Source of the DNA: an uncultured Opitutales bacterium
GTDB lineage: Bacteria; Verrucomicrobiota; Verrucomicrobiia; Opitutales; Intestinicryptomonadaceae
Length of the DNA: 15,175 nucleotides
Direction of reading: 5' to 3'
NCBI GenBank assembly: GCA_900548275.1
Contig: URJY01000038.1
Span: forward strand, 1 to 15,175
The position numbers were made by a program, and so were the translations under genes. Positions 1 through 8,559 of this stretch are shown piece by piece. Under the pieces are notes generated by a model. It did not search any database. It was not told the DNA's origin and worked only from the letters and a program-made list of their open reading frames with translations. Every line of letters starts with the position of its first letter. Position 1 is the stretch's first letter.

Positions 1-108
1 TCGAAGTTTATCGAATACTACAATAACGATAGACCGCAGTGGACATTAAAAAAGATGACACCGAAAGAATATCGATGCCATCTTTTGTCCAAATCAAAAA
101 TCTCTTAA
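1..108 (+). CDS. IS3-family transposase, C-terminal end (partial)
   Basis: Reading from base 1 gives 35 codons and a TAA stop at 106-108. The peptide contains FIEYYNNDRPQW followed by LKKMTPKEYRCHLL, the characteristic C-terminus of IS3-family OrfB transposases (integrase-type DDE recombinases; the YYN-R-----L--M-P-EYR pattern). The catalytic DDE residues lie upstream, outside the window, so activity cannot be judged. A matching terminal inverted repeat follows at 109-148, which supports a real insertion-sequence end and not a chance ORF. The IS150-like subgroup is inferred from the repeat sequence. Family placement is fairly sure; the exact element cannot be named from this fragment. Confidence 0.85.
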   Translation, partial: SKFIEYYNNDRPQWTLKKMTPKEYRCHLLSKSKIS

Positions 109-148
109 CCGCGCTTTTTTTATTGTACAGTTTTTGGGGTGCAGTTCA
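1..148 (+). mobile_element. Right end of an IS3/IS150-like insertion sequence
   Basis: The end of the transposase gene is followed by a terminus that reads, from the outside in on the minus strand, TGAACTGCACCCCAAAAA (148 back to 131). This is the form of terminal repeat known from IS150-group IS3 elements, which begin TGTACTGCACCC or similar. I place the outer edge at 148 because the match begins there. The 3-bp target duplication expected for this group cannot be tested, since the left end is outside the window. The element ends only 39 bp from the stop codon of the ThuA-domain gene (188), facing it tail to tail. Confidence 0.75.
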
Positions 149-187
149 TTCAGAACTCGGGGCTTTTTGCGCGGCGACCGCAGCGGA

Positions 188-2980
188 TTATTCCGTTTTC
201 ATTTCGTGAATCGACCAGTAGTACGGCTTGGCTTTTTCCGCCACAAACTTGACGTAGCGCGCCGCCGTGCCGTCGGGCATTTTCACGGAAACCTTTCCGT
301 TTTCGTTTTTGATTTCCGCCGCAACCTTCATCATAGCCGACTCCGACGCGCCCGCGTAGACCGAGAACACGTCGGGGAAGTCGCGCTTCGACGAACCGAG
401 GTCGAAGACGAACCGCGAAACCTTTTTGGGATAGCCGAAATCGACGGCAATCCAGTCGCCGACGCCGATTGTCGAACCCGTTGTAAAGCGCGTCTTGATG
501 TCGCCGTCGAGAGCCAAGCCGAACTGCCCCGCGTTGCGGCAGGCAAGATACTTCGTCTTCACGTTTTTGATTGCCGTGGCGATTTTATCCGCCGCAGCCT
601 GATTGCCAGCCTTTTCGAAGATTCCGACAAATTCGGGCGACGGGAATTTTACCGCAATTTCGGCGGCGGCGGTCTTGTCGCTTTCGCGACCGTTCGAGAG
701 CACGAACGAAAGCGTCGGAGAGTCGAAGCCGCAGTTCGACGCGACGTTCATCAGCGCGTCCAACGCGGCGTCCCTTGCGTCGTCGGTCTTGGCGGACTTT
801 GCGATTGCCGCGAGCGGCTGCAACGCCGACTGGTTTTTCCACTGACCGAAAGCCTTCACCGCCTCCGCGCGGAAGCCGTCGGAGAATGCGCGTTTTGCGA
901 ACTCCGCCGCAGCGGGCGAGCAGTCGAACGCCGCAAAGCGCACGAGATTTTTCTTCAGCGGTTTCGGGCACGCGCCGTACGCATCGACTGCGGCGGCGAA
1001 CATTTCGGAGTCGAAGTTTTTGCCCGCGCAAATGAGAAGCGTCTTGACCGCCTCGCGCGCGAGTTTTGCGTCGAGCGACGGCAGAAGTTTCGCGACCGTC
1101 TTGAACGCCTCCTCGTTGCCTATCGAAGCGGCGGCGCGGAGCGAAGTCTGCTTCATTTCGGGCGACATCGAATCGAAGTCCGCAAAGATTTTCGAAACGA
1201 GCGCGCCGAGCTCGAACTTCGCCAGAGTGTCGACAATCAACGCCGAACGCGCGGGCGTAGTTGCCTTCGACATGAGCGCAAGCAGGTCTTCGGGGAGCGT
1301 CTTCGACTTGACCGCAGCCAAGTTCGCCACGACCACGGGACGCATCTGCGCCGAGACGAAATCCGCCGCATCAAGCAGCTTTTCAATGTCGGAGGGCTTT
1401 CCCTCCTTCGCCAGAACCGCCGAGTATGCCACCGCGAACGCCTCCGACTTCGGCGCAAACTTCAACGCCTGCGCCGCGCTTTCGCCGCGTTCGAGAAGCG
1501 CGTATGCGAGCATTGCCCTGCCCGCTTCGTCGAGATTTTCGAACGCCAGATATTGCGGAATTTTCGCGTCGGGATTTTTCGCGAGGAACTTTATCAGTTT
1601 CGTCCGTGCCGCCGCGTCTTCGGGCAGCGTTTCGGGCACTGCAAAACGCCTTTCGGGCTTCGCCGCGCGCAGTTTGTACGAAGCCGCCGCATATTCCAGC
1701 TTGCTTGCGATTTCCGCTTCGAGAGCCTTTTGCGAAAGCAGTTTTTGCGCCCTTGCGAAGTTCGCGTCGGACGAAATTCCCGCCGCCCACAAAAGCTCGC
1801 AAAGGAACGCGCGGTATTCGGGCGTACCCGCCTTCGATTCGAGCGCGGACAGGACGAACCTTTCGATTTCCGCGCAATATTTTTTGTCGAAGTTGTTCGC
1901 GTAGACTGCGAATATCGTGCCGTTGATTTCCTCGTCGCGCGGCTGACCGAACTTGAGGTCGGAAAGCTTTTCAATCTGCGCAACCGCGGGTTTTTCGGAC
2001 ATCGGCGCGAGCACCGACTTGCCAGTAAACGGCAGCGAAGACGTGTCCGCCTTCAAATCGCCGCACGCGAACTGCGCCATCCGCAGGAAAAATTCCTGAA
2101 CCTGCGGGTTGTAGTAGTTGGTGTCGGCGTGCCCCATTGTCGTGTACGCCACGCGCCCCTTGCCGAACGATTTGATGTACGCCGTGGCGAAGTCGTTGTC
2201 CTTGCGGAACGCAAATTTGCGCTCGCGAGCCGCCGTCGTAAGCGGACTGCGCGACTTGTCCAAGCGAATCAGCACGCGGCATTTTTGGCGGTCGTACGAC
2301 TTGCCGAGCATATAGATTTCCTCGCGCAGCTTGAACGCCTCGCCGTCCCAGACGCCCTTTACCAAGGGCGACTTTGTGTCGTCGATTACCATCGTTACGG
2401 GCGCGTTCGAAAGATACCACGGGTGCGCCACGAACTCGCCGCCGAGCATATCGGTATATTCGCGGTTGCGGAACGGGTCGTAGTTGTAGCTGTCCACCGC
2501 CGCGTGGATTGCCAGAATGCCGCCGCCGTTGCGGACGTATTCGACGAGAGCCTTGCAGATTTCGTCGGAACGCTTTTGAACCGCCGCGCGTTCGGCTTGC
2601 GGAAGCTTGCGCATTTTAGGCTGCGGCTCGCCGAAGCACATGCCCGTGGTGTTGTTGAGCACGATACAGTCGTACTGCGAAAGCTTGTCGGGCGAGATGT
2701 CGGCGAGGTCTTCGGAGATTTTCGCATTCCACACGCCGAGCTTTTCGCCCATCAGCGAGAACGCCAGTTTCGCCGCGGGAATGCCCTGCTCGTGCCTGAA
2801 GCCGCAGGTGCGCGAGAACACGAGAATGTTGCGCTGCTTCTGCGGTTTTGCGGCGGCGGTCTTCGGGGTCGCCGCCTCGAGCCGCTCAAGATTTTTGCCC
2901 TTGATTTGCATATCGGCGGCGAACAGAACCGCCTGCGCCGAAAGCGCGAAAACCGAAAGAATCGGGATGATTTTTTTCAT
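188..2980 (-). CDS. Secreted ThuA-domain protein with helical middle and C-terminal discoidin-like domain
   Basis: A 930-aa exported protein. Residues 1-22 form a Sec signal peptide (KKII, hydrophobic stretch, AVLFA-AD). Residues about 50-310 are a ThuA domain (class I glutamine-amidotransferase-like fold), with RNILVFSRT at the first strand, GGGILAIHA at 152-160 and MGHADTNYY at 282-290. ThuA is linked to trehalose and 3-keto-disaccharide use. Residues about 330-800 are Ala/Lys/Glu-rich and helical, possibly degenerate HEAT-like repeats. Residues about 808-930 look like a discoidin (F5/8 type C) carbohydrate-binding domain (WIAVDFG, RFVFDLGSS, ARYVKFVAE). It is the second gene of an operon, 22 bp behind the Gfo/Idh/MocA gene, with a weak GAAAGGGAC ribosome site before ATG. 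Fold assignments are firm at the N- and C-termini; the substrate is unknown. Confidence 0.85.
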   Translation of the reverse strand: MKKIIPILSVFALSAQAVLFAADMQIKGKNLERLEAATPKTAAAKPQKQRNILVFSRTCGFRHEQGIPAAKLAFSLMGEKLGVWNAKISEDLADISPDKLSQYDCIVLNNTTGMCFGEPQPKMRKLPQAERAAVQKRSDEICKALVEYVRNGGGILAIHAAVDSYNYDPFRNREYTDMLGGEFVAHPWYLSNAPVTMVIDDTKSPLVKGVWDGEAFKLREEIYMLGKSYDRQKCRVLIRLDKSRSPLTTAARERKFAFRKDNDFATAYIKSFGKGRVAYTTMGHADTNYYNPQVQEFFLRMAQFACGDLKADTSSLPFTGKSVLAPMSEKPAVAQIEKLSDLKFGQPRDEEINGTIFAVYANNFDKKYCAEIERFVLSALESKAGTPEYRAFLCELLWAAGISSDANFARAQKLLSQKALEAEIASKLEYAAASYKLRAAKPERRFAVPETLPEDAAARTKLIKFLAKNPDAKIPQYLAFENLDEAGRAMLAYALLERGESAAQALKFAPKSEAFAVAYSAVLAKEGKPSDIEKLLDAADFVSAQMRPVVVANLAAVKSKTLPEDLLALMSKATTPARSALIVDTLAKFELGALVSKIFADFDSMSPEMKQTSLRAAASIGNEEAFKTVAKLLPSLDAKLAREAVKTLLICAGKNFDSEMFAAAVDAYGACPKPLKKNLVRFAAFDCSPAAAEFAKRAFSDGFRAEAVKAFGQWKNQSALQPLAAIAKSAKTDDARDAALDALMNVASNCGFDSPTLSFVLSNGRESDKTAAAEIAVKFPSPEFVGIFEKAGNQAAADKIATAIKNVKTKYLACRNAGQFGLALDGDIKTRFTTGSTIGVGDWIAVDFGYPKKVSRFVFDLGSSKRDFPDVFSVYAGASESAMMKVAAEIKNENGKVSVKMPDGTAARYVKFVAEKAKPYYWSIHEMKTE

Positions 2981-3002
2981 CGTAAAATGTCCCTTTCAAA
3001 TG

Positions 3003-4340
3003 TTAGATGATATTCGCCCATTCGCCGCGGTATTCGCGTCTGAGGTACTTGTTGGCTTCGGAGTCGCCCGCGAAAGTGCGGGTCTTCCAGTCCCACTCGA
3101 GCCTGCGCCCGAGCTTGTAGGCGATGTTGCCGATTATGCACATATTGCAGCTCGACGCGCCCACCTCGGGCGGACAAATCGTCGGACGCCCCGTGCGGAT
3201 TGCGTTGAAGAAATTGTCCTTGTGCCCCTCGCTGACATAGGTCGGCTCTTTCATCGGCGCGACTTTGCCCGAGCGGAGTGCGGGGCTGTCCGCCCAGAAA
3301 ATTCCGCCGCGCGAAGCCGTCGCCATTCCCTCCGTTCCGACGAACGTTACCATCGCGTGTCCGTTCGGATAGCCCTTTTCGCGCAACGCCTGCGGCTGCC
3401 CGTAGTAGACCATGACGCCGTTTTCGTACTCGTAGCAGATGTTGCGGGTGTCGCTCTTGATGTTCTTGTTCTGGTCTTCGAAAACGTGGACGAACTTCGG
3501 GCCCTTGCCGTCCATCCCAAGTCCCCATTGGGCGATGTCGAAATGGTGCGCGCCCCAGTCGGCCTGCATGCCGTTGCCGTAGTCGTAGTGCCAACGCCAC
3601 TCGCCCCACTGGTGGTTGTATTTGTAGCCCGTCTTGGCGAGGAACGGTAGCAGATGGCTCGAGAACGGGCGCATAGGCGTGGGCCCCACCCACATTTCCC
3701 AATCGACGCCCTTCGGAAGCGGTTCGGCTTCCCAGTTGTAGACCACGGGGAATTTTCTGCCTATGTTGCACCAAACCTGTTTGATTTCGCCGAGCATACC
3801 GCTTTGCGCAAGGCGTACCGCCTCGCGGAACGACTTTTCGCTGCGCTGTTGCGAGCCCGTCTGGAACACGACCCCGCTTGCGTTGACCGCATCCACAATC
3901 TTCTGCCCCTCTTCGACCGTGAAAGTCAGGGGCTTTTCGCAGTAGATGTGCTTGCCCGCGCGCGCCGCGAGCACCGAAATAATCGCGTGCCAGTGGTCGG
4001 GCGTTACGATGAACACCGCGTCGACCGATTTGTCGGCGAGGAGATTTCTGAAGTCCTTGTGGGTTTTGACCGATACCGATTCGCCCCTGCCCTTGTAGTG
4101 GCTTTCGATTCTGTTTTTGTTGTATGCAATGCGTTCGTCCTCGACATCGCAGATTGCGGTGATGCGTACGGACTTGTCGGCGAGAAGTCCGCCGATGTGC
4201 CCGCTCATCATCTTGCCCAGACCGATAAGCCCCACGTTGATTTTGTCGTTCGGCGACCCCGCCGCAAAGAGTCCGTTCGAAAAGAAGAACGGCGCGGCGG
4301 CGGAAATGCCGACGTTTTTCAGAAGACTGCGTCTTTCCAT
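3003..4340 (-). CDS. Exported Gfo/Idh/MocA-family oxidoreductase
   Basis: A 445-aa NAD(P)-dependent sugar oxidoreductase relative, probably exported folded with its cofactor. I chose the ATG at 4340, not the one at 4409, because it puts a twin-arginine-like leader at the N-terminus (MERRSLLKNVG, hydrophobic stretch, SNGLFAAGS); the extra 23 residues of the longer form have no family character. The Rossmann domain has GLIGLGKM at 37-43 and the family motif CEKPLTF at 134-140. The C-terminal domain has DWGAHHFDIAQW at 261-272, where the family places the catalytic Asp/His. It lies 22 bp upstream of the ThuA gene in the same direction. ThuB, the partner of ThuA in rhizobia, belongs to the same oxidoreductase family, so joint work on a keto-sugar is plausible but inferred. 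Confidence 0.9.
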   Translation of the reverse strand: MERRSLLKNVGISAAAPFFFSNGLFAAGSPNDKINVGLIGLGKMMSGHIGGLLADKSVRITAICDVEDERIAYNKNRIESHYKGRGESVSVKTHKDFRNLLADKSVDAVFIVTPDHWHAIISVLAARAGKHIYCEKPLTFTVEEGQKIVDAVNASGVVFQTGSQQRSEKSFREAVRLAQSGMLGEIKQVWCNIGRKFPVVYNWEAEPLPKGVDWEMWVGPTPMRPFSSHLLPFLAKTGYKYNHQWGEWRWHYDYGNGMQADWGAHHFDIAQWGLGMDGKGPKFVHVFEDQNKNIKSDTRNICYEYENGVMVYYGQPQALREKGYPNGHAMVTFVGTEGMATASRGGIFWADSPALRSGKVAPMKEPTYVSEGHKDNFFNAIRTGRPTICPPEVGASSCNMCIIGNIAYKLGRRLEWDWKTRTFAGDSEANKYLRREYRGEWANII

Positions 4341-4407
4341 ATGATAGTGAATTTTGTTTGTTGTCGGGAACGGGGAAGAACCTAAGTTCCTCCGCGTCGA
4401 AGAGAAC

Positions 4408-4435
4408 ACTTAAGAAGCGAACCGCAAAAGGTCAA
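4408..4435 (-). promoter_or_regulatory. Candidate promoter of the oxidoreductase-ThuA operon
   Basis: On the minus strand TTGACC (4435-4430) is followed after 16 bases by TTAAGT (4413-4408). The -35 match is good (5 of 6) and the -10 match weak (3 of 6). It would give a leader of about 60 nt before the ATG at 4340. Offered as the best candidate in a divergent promoter region. Confidence 0.3.
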
Positions 4436-4607
4436 GAATTTGTAAAAAATAAAGTCGGATTTGCCGATATGCACAATTTTGTAGCCCTTGACATCTCCTC
4501 ATTCGATTGAGAAATCGCGCTTTTTTCGCATTTTGCAAACATATCTTATTGACACCCACAGACAAGCGCATATGCGCCCGCTTTCGTCGCTTTTAACGCG
4601 AATTATG

Positions 4608-4637
4608 TTGACGAAACGGAATTTTGGGAGCTAAATT
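4608..4637 (+). promoter_or_regulatory. Candidate promoter of nifJ
   Basis: TTGACG (4608-4613), an 18-base spacer and TAAATT (4632-4637) fit a housekeeping promoter (5 of 6 and 4 of 6), giving a leader of roughly 70 nt. Two more upstream TTGACA boxes (4488-4493 and 4549-4554) lack a good -10 box. A TATAAA at 4694-4699 could instead start an almost leaderless message. No Shine-Dalgarno sequence stands before the nifJ ATG. Confidence 0.35.
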
Positions 4638-4713
4638 ATTGGGAAAATTTCGGCAGTGGGCGGATTGCGTCCGCATATTGCCGTTTTCGCATTTATAAAT
4701 AACACCATAAACT

Positions 4714-7700
4714 ATGAAGAAGAATAATAGCGTAATTACGGACGGGAACGAAGCGGTGGCATCCGTGGCGTTTCGCGTGAGTGAAACAATCGCGATTTAT
4801 CCCATCACCCCGTCGTCGCCGATGGCGGAGTCTTGCGAAGAATGGGCGGTTAAAGGCAAGAAGAACATCTGGGGCGTAACGCCCTCCATCAGCCAGCTCC
4901 AGAGCGAAGGCGGCGTTGCGGGCGCGGTCCACGGCGCGCTCCAGACGGGCACGCTGATGACGACTTTCACGGCATCGCAGGGTCTGCTGCTGATGATTCC
5001 GAATATGTACAAAATCGCGGGCGAACTGACGAGCTTTGTAATGCACGTTTCCGCGCGCGCCCTCGCCCACCACGGGCTTTCGATTTTCGGCGACCAGACA
5101 GACGTTATGGCGTGCCGCCAGACAGGCTTTGCAATGCTCTGCTCGAACAGCGTTCAGGAAGCGCACGATATGGCTCTCATCGCCCACGCTTCGACGCTTG
5201 AATCGCGCGTTCCGTTCCTGCACTTCTTCGACGGTTTCCGCACTTCGCACGAAATCAACACCTATGAACCCATTTCCGACGACATCATCAAGCAGATGAT
5301 TTCCGACGAAAAGATTCTCGAATTCCGCAAGCGTTCGCTCCGCAACGAAGACCCGTTCATCCGCGGCACGGCGCAAAACCCCGACGTATACTTCCAAGGC
5401 TGGGAAGCGCGCAATCCGTTCTACACAAAGTGCGCCGAAATCGTCGCCGCCAACATGGAAAAGTTCGGCAAGCTCACGGGCAGATACTACAAGCCCTACC
5501 AGTATGTGGGCGCGCCCGACGCCGAAAAGGTCGTCGTAATGATGGGCAGCGGCGCGGAAACGACCGAAGAAGTCGCCGACTACCTCAATAAGAGCGGCGA
5601 AAAGGTCGGCGTTCTGACAATCAGAATGTTCCGTCCGTTCAGCGTAAAGATGTTCGCCGAGGCGATTCCGCAGACGGCGAAAGTCATCACCGTTCTCGAC
5701 AGAACAAAGGAACTCGGCGCAATGGGCGAACCCCTTTACGAAGAAGTTTCCGCATCCATCGCCGAAGCGCGCAACAGCGGCCTCCTGCCCCGTTCGTTCG
5801 ACCCCGTCGTCATCGGCGGCAGATACGCTCTCGGTTCGAAAGACTACACCCCCGCGATGGCAAAGGGCGTGTTCGACAATATGTCGGCGGCGACCCCCAA
5901 GAACCACTTCTCGGTAGGCATCATCGACGACGTTACCAACAACTCCATTTCCTACGACGAATCGTTCAAGCTCGACGACCCCACCGTTCTCAGCGCGGTA
6001 TTCTACGGTCTCGGTTCGGACGGCACGGTCGGCGCGAACAAGAACACCATCAAAATCATCGGGCACGAGACCCCGAACTTCGCTCAGGCGTATTTCGTAT
6101 ACGACTCGAAGAAGAGCGGCGGTATCACCGTTTCGCACCTGCGTTTCGGCCCCAACCCCATCCGCGCGCCGTACCTCGTGCGCCACGCGCAGTTTGTGGG
6201 CTGCCACCAGTTCTCGTTTATGCAGAAGTACAGGGTTCTCGACTGCGCCGCGGAGGGTGCGGTATTCCTGCTCAACTCCATCTACGACGCAAAGACGGTT
6301 TGGAACCACCTCAACCGCGAAGTCCAGCAGACAATCATCGACAAGAAGCTCAAGTTCTACGTCATCGACGCGTACCGCGTGGCGAAGTCGATGGGAATGA
6401 GCGGCAGAATCAACACGATTATGCAGACTTGCTACTTCGCAATCTCGGGCGTTCTCCCGAAAGACGAAGCAATCGCCAAGATTAAGGCGGCAATCGAAAA
6501 GACCTACGGCAAGAAGGGCCCGCAGATTGTCGAAAAGAACTTTGCGGCCGTCGACGCTTCGGTCGAAAACCTCGAACAGGTCGAAGTTCCCGCAGAAGCG
6601 ACCGCCGAATACGGCTTCCCGCCCGCGGTCTCCGACAAGGCTCCCGATTTCGTAAAGCGCGTAACCGCCATTATGATGAGCGATCAGGGCGACAAGCTCC
6701 CCGTCTCGGCTATGCCCGTCGACGGCACTTGGCCGGCTGCAACAACGCAGTGGGAAAAGCGCAACATCGCCATCGACATTCCCGAATGGAATCCCGAACT
6801 TTGTATCCAGTGCGCAAAGTGCGCGACAATCTGCCCCCATGCGGCGATTCGCGCAAAGTTCTATCCGAACTCGGTTCTCGAAAACGCGCCCGCCGACTTC
6901 AAGCACGTGGCGTTCCGCGTACTGCCGAAGGACAAGGACAAGTTCGGCGACTGCTCGTTCACAATCCAAGTAGCCCCCGAAGACTGCACGGGTTGCGGTC
7001 TGTGCGCAACGGTCTGCCCCGCAAAGAGCAAGACCGAAGAGGGCGTAAAGGCTCTGATGATGACCGCGCAGGAACCCATCCGCGACAGGGAAGAAAAGAA
7101 CTTCGAGTTCTTCCTCTCCATCCCCAATCCCGACAGGCTCAAGCTCGGCGACACCGTCAAGGACGTACAGTTCCGCCAGCCGCTGTTCGAGTTCTCGGGC
7201 TCGTGTGCCGGTTGCGGCGAAACGCCCTATGTCAAGACGCTCACGCAGCTCTTCGGCGACAGGCTCTTCATCGCAAACGCAACGGGCTGCTCGTCGATTT
7301 ACGGCGGCAACCTCCCGACGACCCCCTACTGCGTAAATCAGGAGGGCAGAGGTCCCGCTTGGGCGAACTCGCTGTTTGAAGACAACGCCGAATTCGGCTA
7401 CGGCTTCCGCATCTCGCTCGACAAAAAGGAAGAGATGGCAAAGGAACTGGTCAAGAAGTTCGCTCCCACGCTCGGCGACGACCTCGTAAAGGGCATTGTC
7501 GAAGCGGATCAGACAACCGAAGCGGGCATTGCCGCGCAGCGCGAAAGGGTCGAAGCCCTCAAGCAGAAGCTGGCGGGCGACAACTCCGCGGAAGCGAAAT
7601 CGCTCGAAGTCCTCTCCGACAGCCTCGTCAAGAAGTCCGTCTGGATTCTCGGCGGCGACGGTTGGGCGTACGACATCGGCTACGGCGGTCTCGACCACGT

Positions 7701-8274
7701 TTTGGCGAGCGGTAAGAACGTCAACATTATGGTGATGGACACCGAAGTTTACTCGAACACGGGCGGTCAGATGAGCAAATCCACGCCTATCGGTGCGGTT
7801 GCAAAGTTCGCTTCTCAGGGTAAGGCTACCCCGAAGAAAGACCTCGGTATGCTCGCGGTCGACTACGGCAATGTCTATGTTGCGCAGATTGCAATCGGCG
7901 CGAACGACGCTCAGGCTATCAAGGCGTTCAACGAAGCTAACAGCTACGAAGGCACTTCGCTGATCATTGCCTACTGCCACTGTATCTCGCACGGCTACAA
8001 TCTCGTCAACGGTCCCGCGCAGCAGAAAGCGGCGGTTGATTCTGGCTACTGGCCGCTTTACAGATATGATCCGCGTGAAATCGCGTTGGGCAAGAATCCG
8101 TTCAAGCTCGATTCGAAGGATCCGAAGATTCCCGTTGCGGATTATATGAAGGTGGAAAACCGCTTCAAGATGTTGCAGCGTCAGAATCCCGAGCGTGCGG
8201 CTATATTGGATGCCGAGGCTCAGGAATTTGTAAACTTCCGCTGGCAGAAGTACAAATATCTCGCTAATAGGTAG
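4714..8274 (+). CDS. nifJ: Pyruvate:ferredoxin (flavodoxin) oxidoreductase
   Basis: A 1186-aa single-chain enzyme, the usual length for this family. It oxidatively decarboxylates pyruvate with CoA to acetyl-CoA and CO2 and passes electrons to ferredoxin or flavodoxin in the cytoplasm, a hallmark of anaerobic metabolism. Domain I opens with YPITPSSPMAE near residue 29. The ferredoxin-like insert has two complete 4Fe-4S motifs: C697, C700, C703, C707 and C758, C761, C764, C768. The proximal cluster ligands start at C831 and C834 (CAGCGETPY). The thiamine-diphosphate site has GGDGWAYDIG from 980 and YSNTGGQ around 1013. No key residue appears to be missing. Lysine is mostly AAG, unlike the accessory genes downstream, as expected for high expression. 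A strong terminator follows within the structured element at 8275. Confidence 0.97.
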   Translation: MKKNNSVITDGNEAVASVAFRVSETIAIYPITPSSPMAESCEEWAVKGKKNIWGVTPSISQLQSEGGVAGAVHGALQTGTLMTTFTASQGLLLMIPNMYKIAGELTSFVMHVSARALAHHGLSIFGDQTDVMACRQTGFAMLCSNSVQEAHDMALIAHASTLESRVPFLHFFDGFRTSHEINTYEPISDDIIKQMISDEKILEFRKRSLRNEDPFIRGTAQNPDVYFQGWEARNPFYTKCAEIVAANMEKFGKLTGRYYKPYQYVGAPDAEKVVVMMGSGAETTEEVADYLNKSGEKVGVLTIRMFRPFSVKMFAEAIPQTAKVITVLDRTKELGAMGEPLYEEVSASIAEARNSGLLPRSFDPVVIGGRYALGSKDYTPAMAKGVFDNMSAATPKNHFSVGIIDDVTNNSISYDESFKLDDPTVLSAVFYGLGSDGTVGANKNTIKIIGHETPNFAQAYFVYDSKKSGGITVSHLRFGPNPIRAPYLVRHAQFVGCHQFSFMQKYRVLDCAAEGAVFLLNSIYDAKTVWNHLNREVQQTIIDKKLKFYVIDAYRVAKSMGMSGRINTIMQTCYFAISGVLPKDEAIAKIKAAIEKTYGKKGPQIVEKNFAAVDASVENLEQVEVPAEATAEYGFPPAVSDKAPDFVKRVTAIMMSDQGDKLPVSAMPVDGTWPAATTQWEKRNIAIDIPEWNPELCIQCAKCATICPHAAIRAKFYPNSVLENAPADFKHVAFRVLPKDKDKFGDCSFTIQVAPEDCTGCGLCATVCPAKSKTEEGVKALMMTAQEPIRDREEKNFEFFLSIPNPDRLKLGDTVKDVQFRQPLFEFSGSCAGCGETPYVKTLTQLFGDRLFIANATGCSSIYGGNLPTTPYCVNQEGRGPAWANSLFEDNAEFGYGFRISLDKKEEMAKELVKKFAPTLGDDLVKGIVEADQTTEAGIAAQRERVEALKQKLAGDNSAEAKSLEVLSDSLVKKSVWILGGDGWAYDIGYGGLDHVLASGKNVNIMVMDTEVYSNTGGQMSKSTPIGAVAKFASQGKATPKKDLGMLAVDYGNVYVAQIAIGANDAQAIKAFNEANSYEGTSLIIAYCHCISHGYNLVNGPAQQKAAVDSGYWPLYRYDPREIALGKNPFKLDSKDPKIPVADYMKVENRFKMLQRQNPERAAILDAEAQEFVNFRWQKYKYLANR

Positions 8275-8410
8275 CGGGAACCTGCGGGACTTGTTTGTTC
8301 CGTAGCAGAGTCATACTCGAAAACGAAAGGGGGCAGTACTTCAGTACAGCCCCCTTCCTTTTTCTCCGTGTGCCTCTGTTACGGAAGCAAACCGTTCCCC
8401 GCAGAACCCC
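8275..8410 (+). ncRNA. Nested stem-loop element after the nifJ stop codon (copy A)
   Basis: The element starts at the base after the nifJ stop. An outer stem CTGCGGG (8282-8288) pairs with CCCGCAG (8398-8404). A second stem pairs 8293-8310 with 8374-8392 in 18 pairs with one bulged G (8387) and one G-U pair (8305-8379). A GC-rich terminator hairpin (8327-8356) sits at the tip. A copy with the same fold but a different second-stem sequence follows the deoA-like stop at 12879 back to 12745. I know no named RNA family with this layout. It may be a terminator with RNA-stabilising clamps, or a repeat element that targets gene ends. Pairings are read by eye; RNA status is inferred. Confidence 0.6.
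8327..8366 (+). terminator. Intrinsic terminator of nifJ
   Basis: AAGGGGGC (8327-8334) pairs with GCCCCCTT (8349-8356); inside it GTAC pairs with GTAC around a TTCA loop, with one A-A mismatch. CCTTTTTC follows. A near-identical hairpin serves the deoA-like gene at 12783-12822. Confidence 0.8.
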
Positions 8411-8452
8411 GCTGTAGAGTTTGCGGATTGTTGAGAGTTTTTTTATTTTAGA

Positions 8453-8484
8453 GCGCGACTGATGTCGCGCTTTGTGTTTTTTTG
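8453..8484 (+). terminator. GCGCGAC palindrome with T tail
   Basis: GCGCGAC (8453-8459), loop TGAT, GTCGCGC (8464-8470), then TTTGTGTTTTTTTG. It is terminator-like and would act as a second stop behind nifJ. Relatives with other loops are at 12492-12509 and 12679-12696, and a 20-bp perfect version is at 12306-12325. Confidence 0.5.
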
Positions 8485-8559
8485 ATTTTCTTTTTTAGGT
8501 TTACCGTTCGGAGTGTGGATGGTTTGGGACGGTGATGTTGGGGTTCTTTTATTAGGTTG

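Noticed and set aside
134..3010. A 958-codon open frame on the plus strand opposite the ThuA gene
   Set aside because: It is rich in Arg, Leu, Phe and Val with no domain pattern, and mirrors the GC-biased codons of the real gene on the minus strand, which has a signal peptide and recognisable domains.
4693..7992. A 1099-codon open frame on the minus strand opposite nifJ
   Set aside because: It is an antisense shadow. nifJ itself has complete cofactor motifs, and the antisense product shows no family feature.
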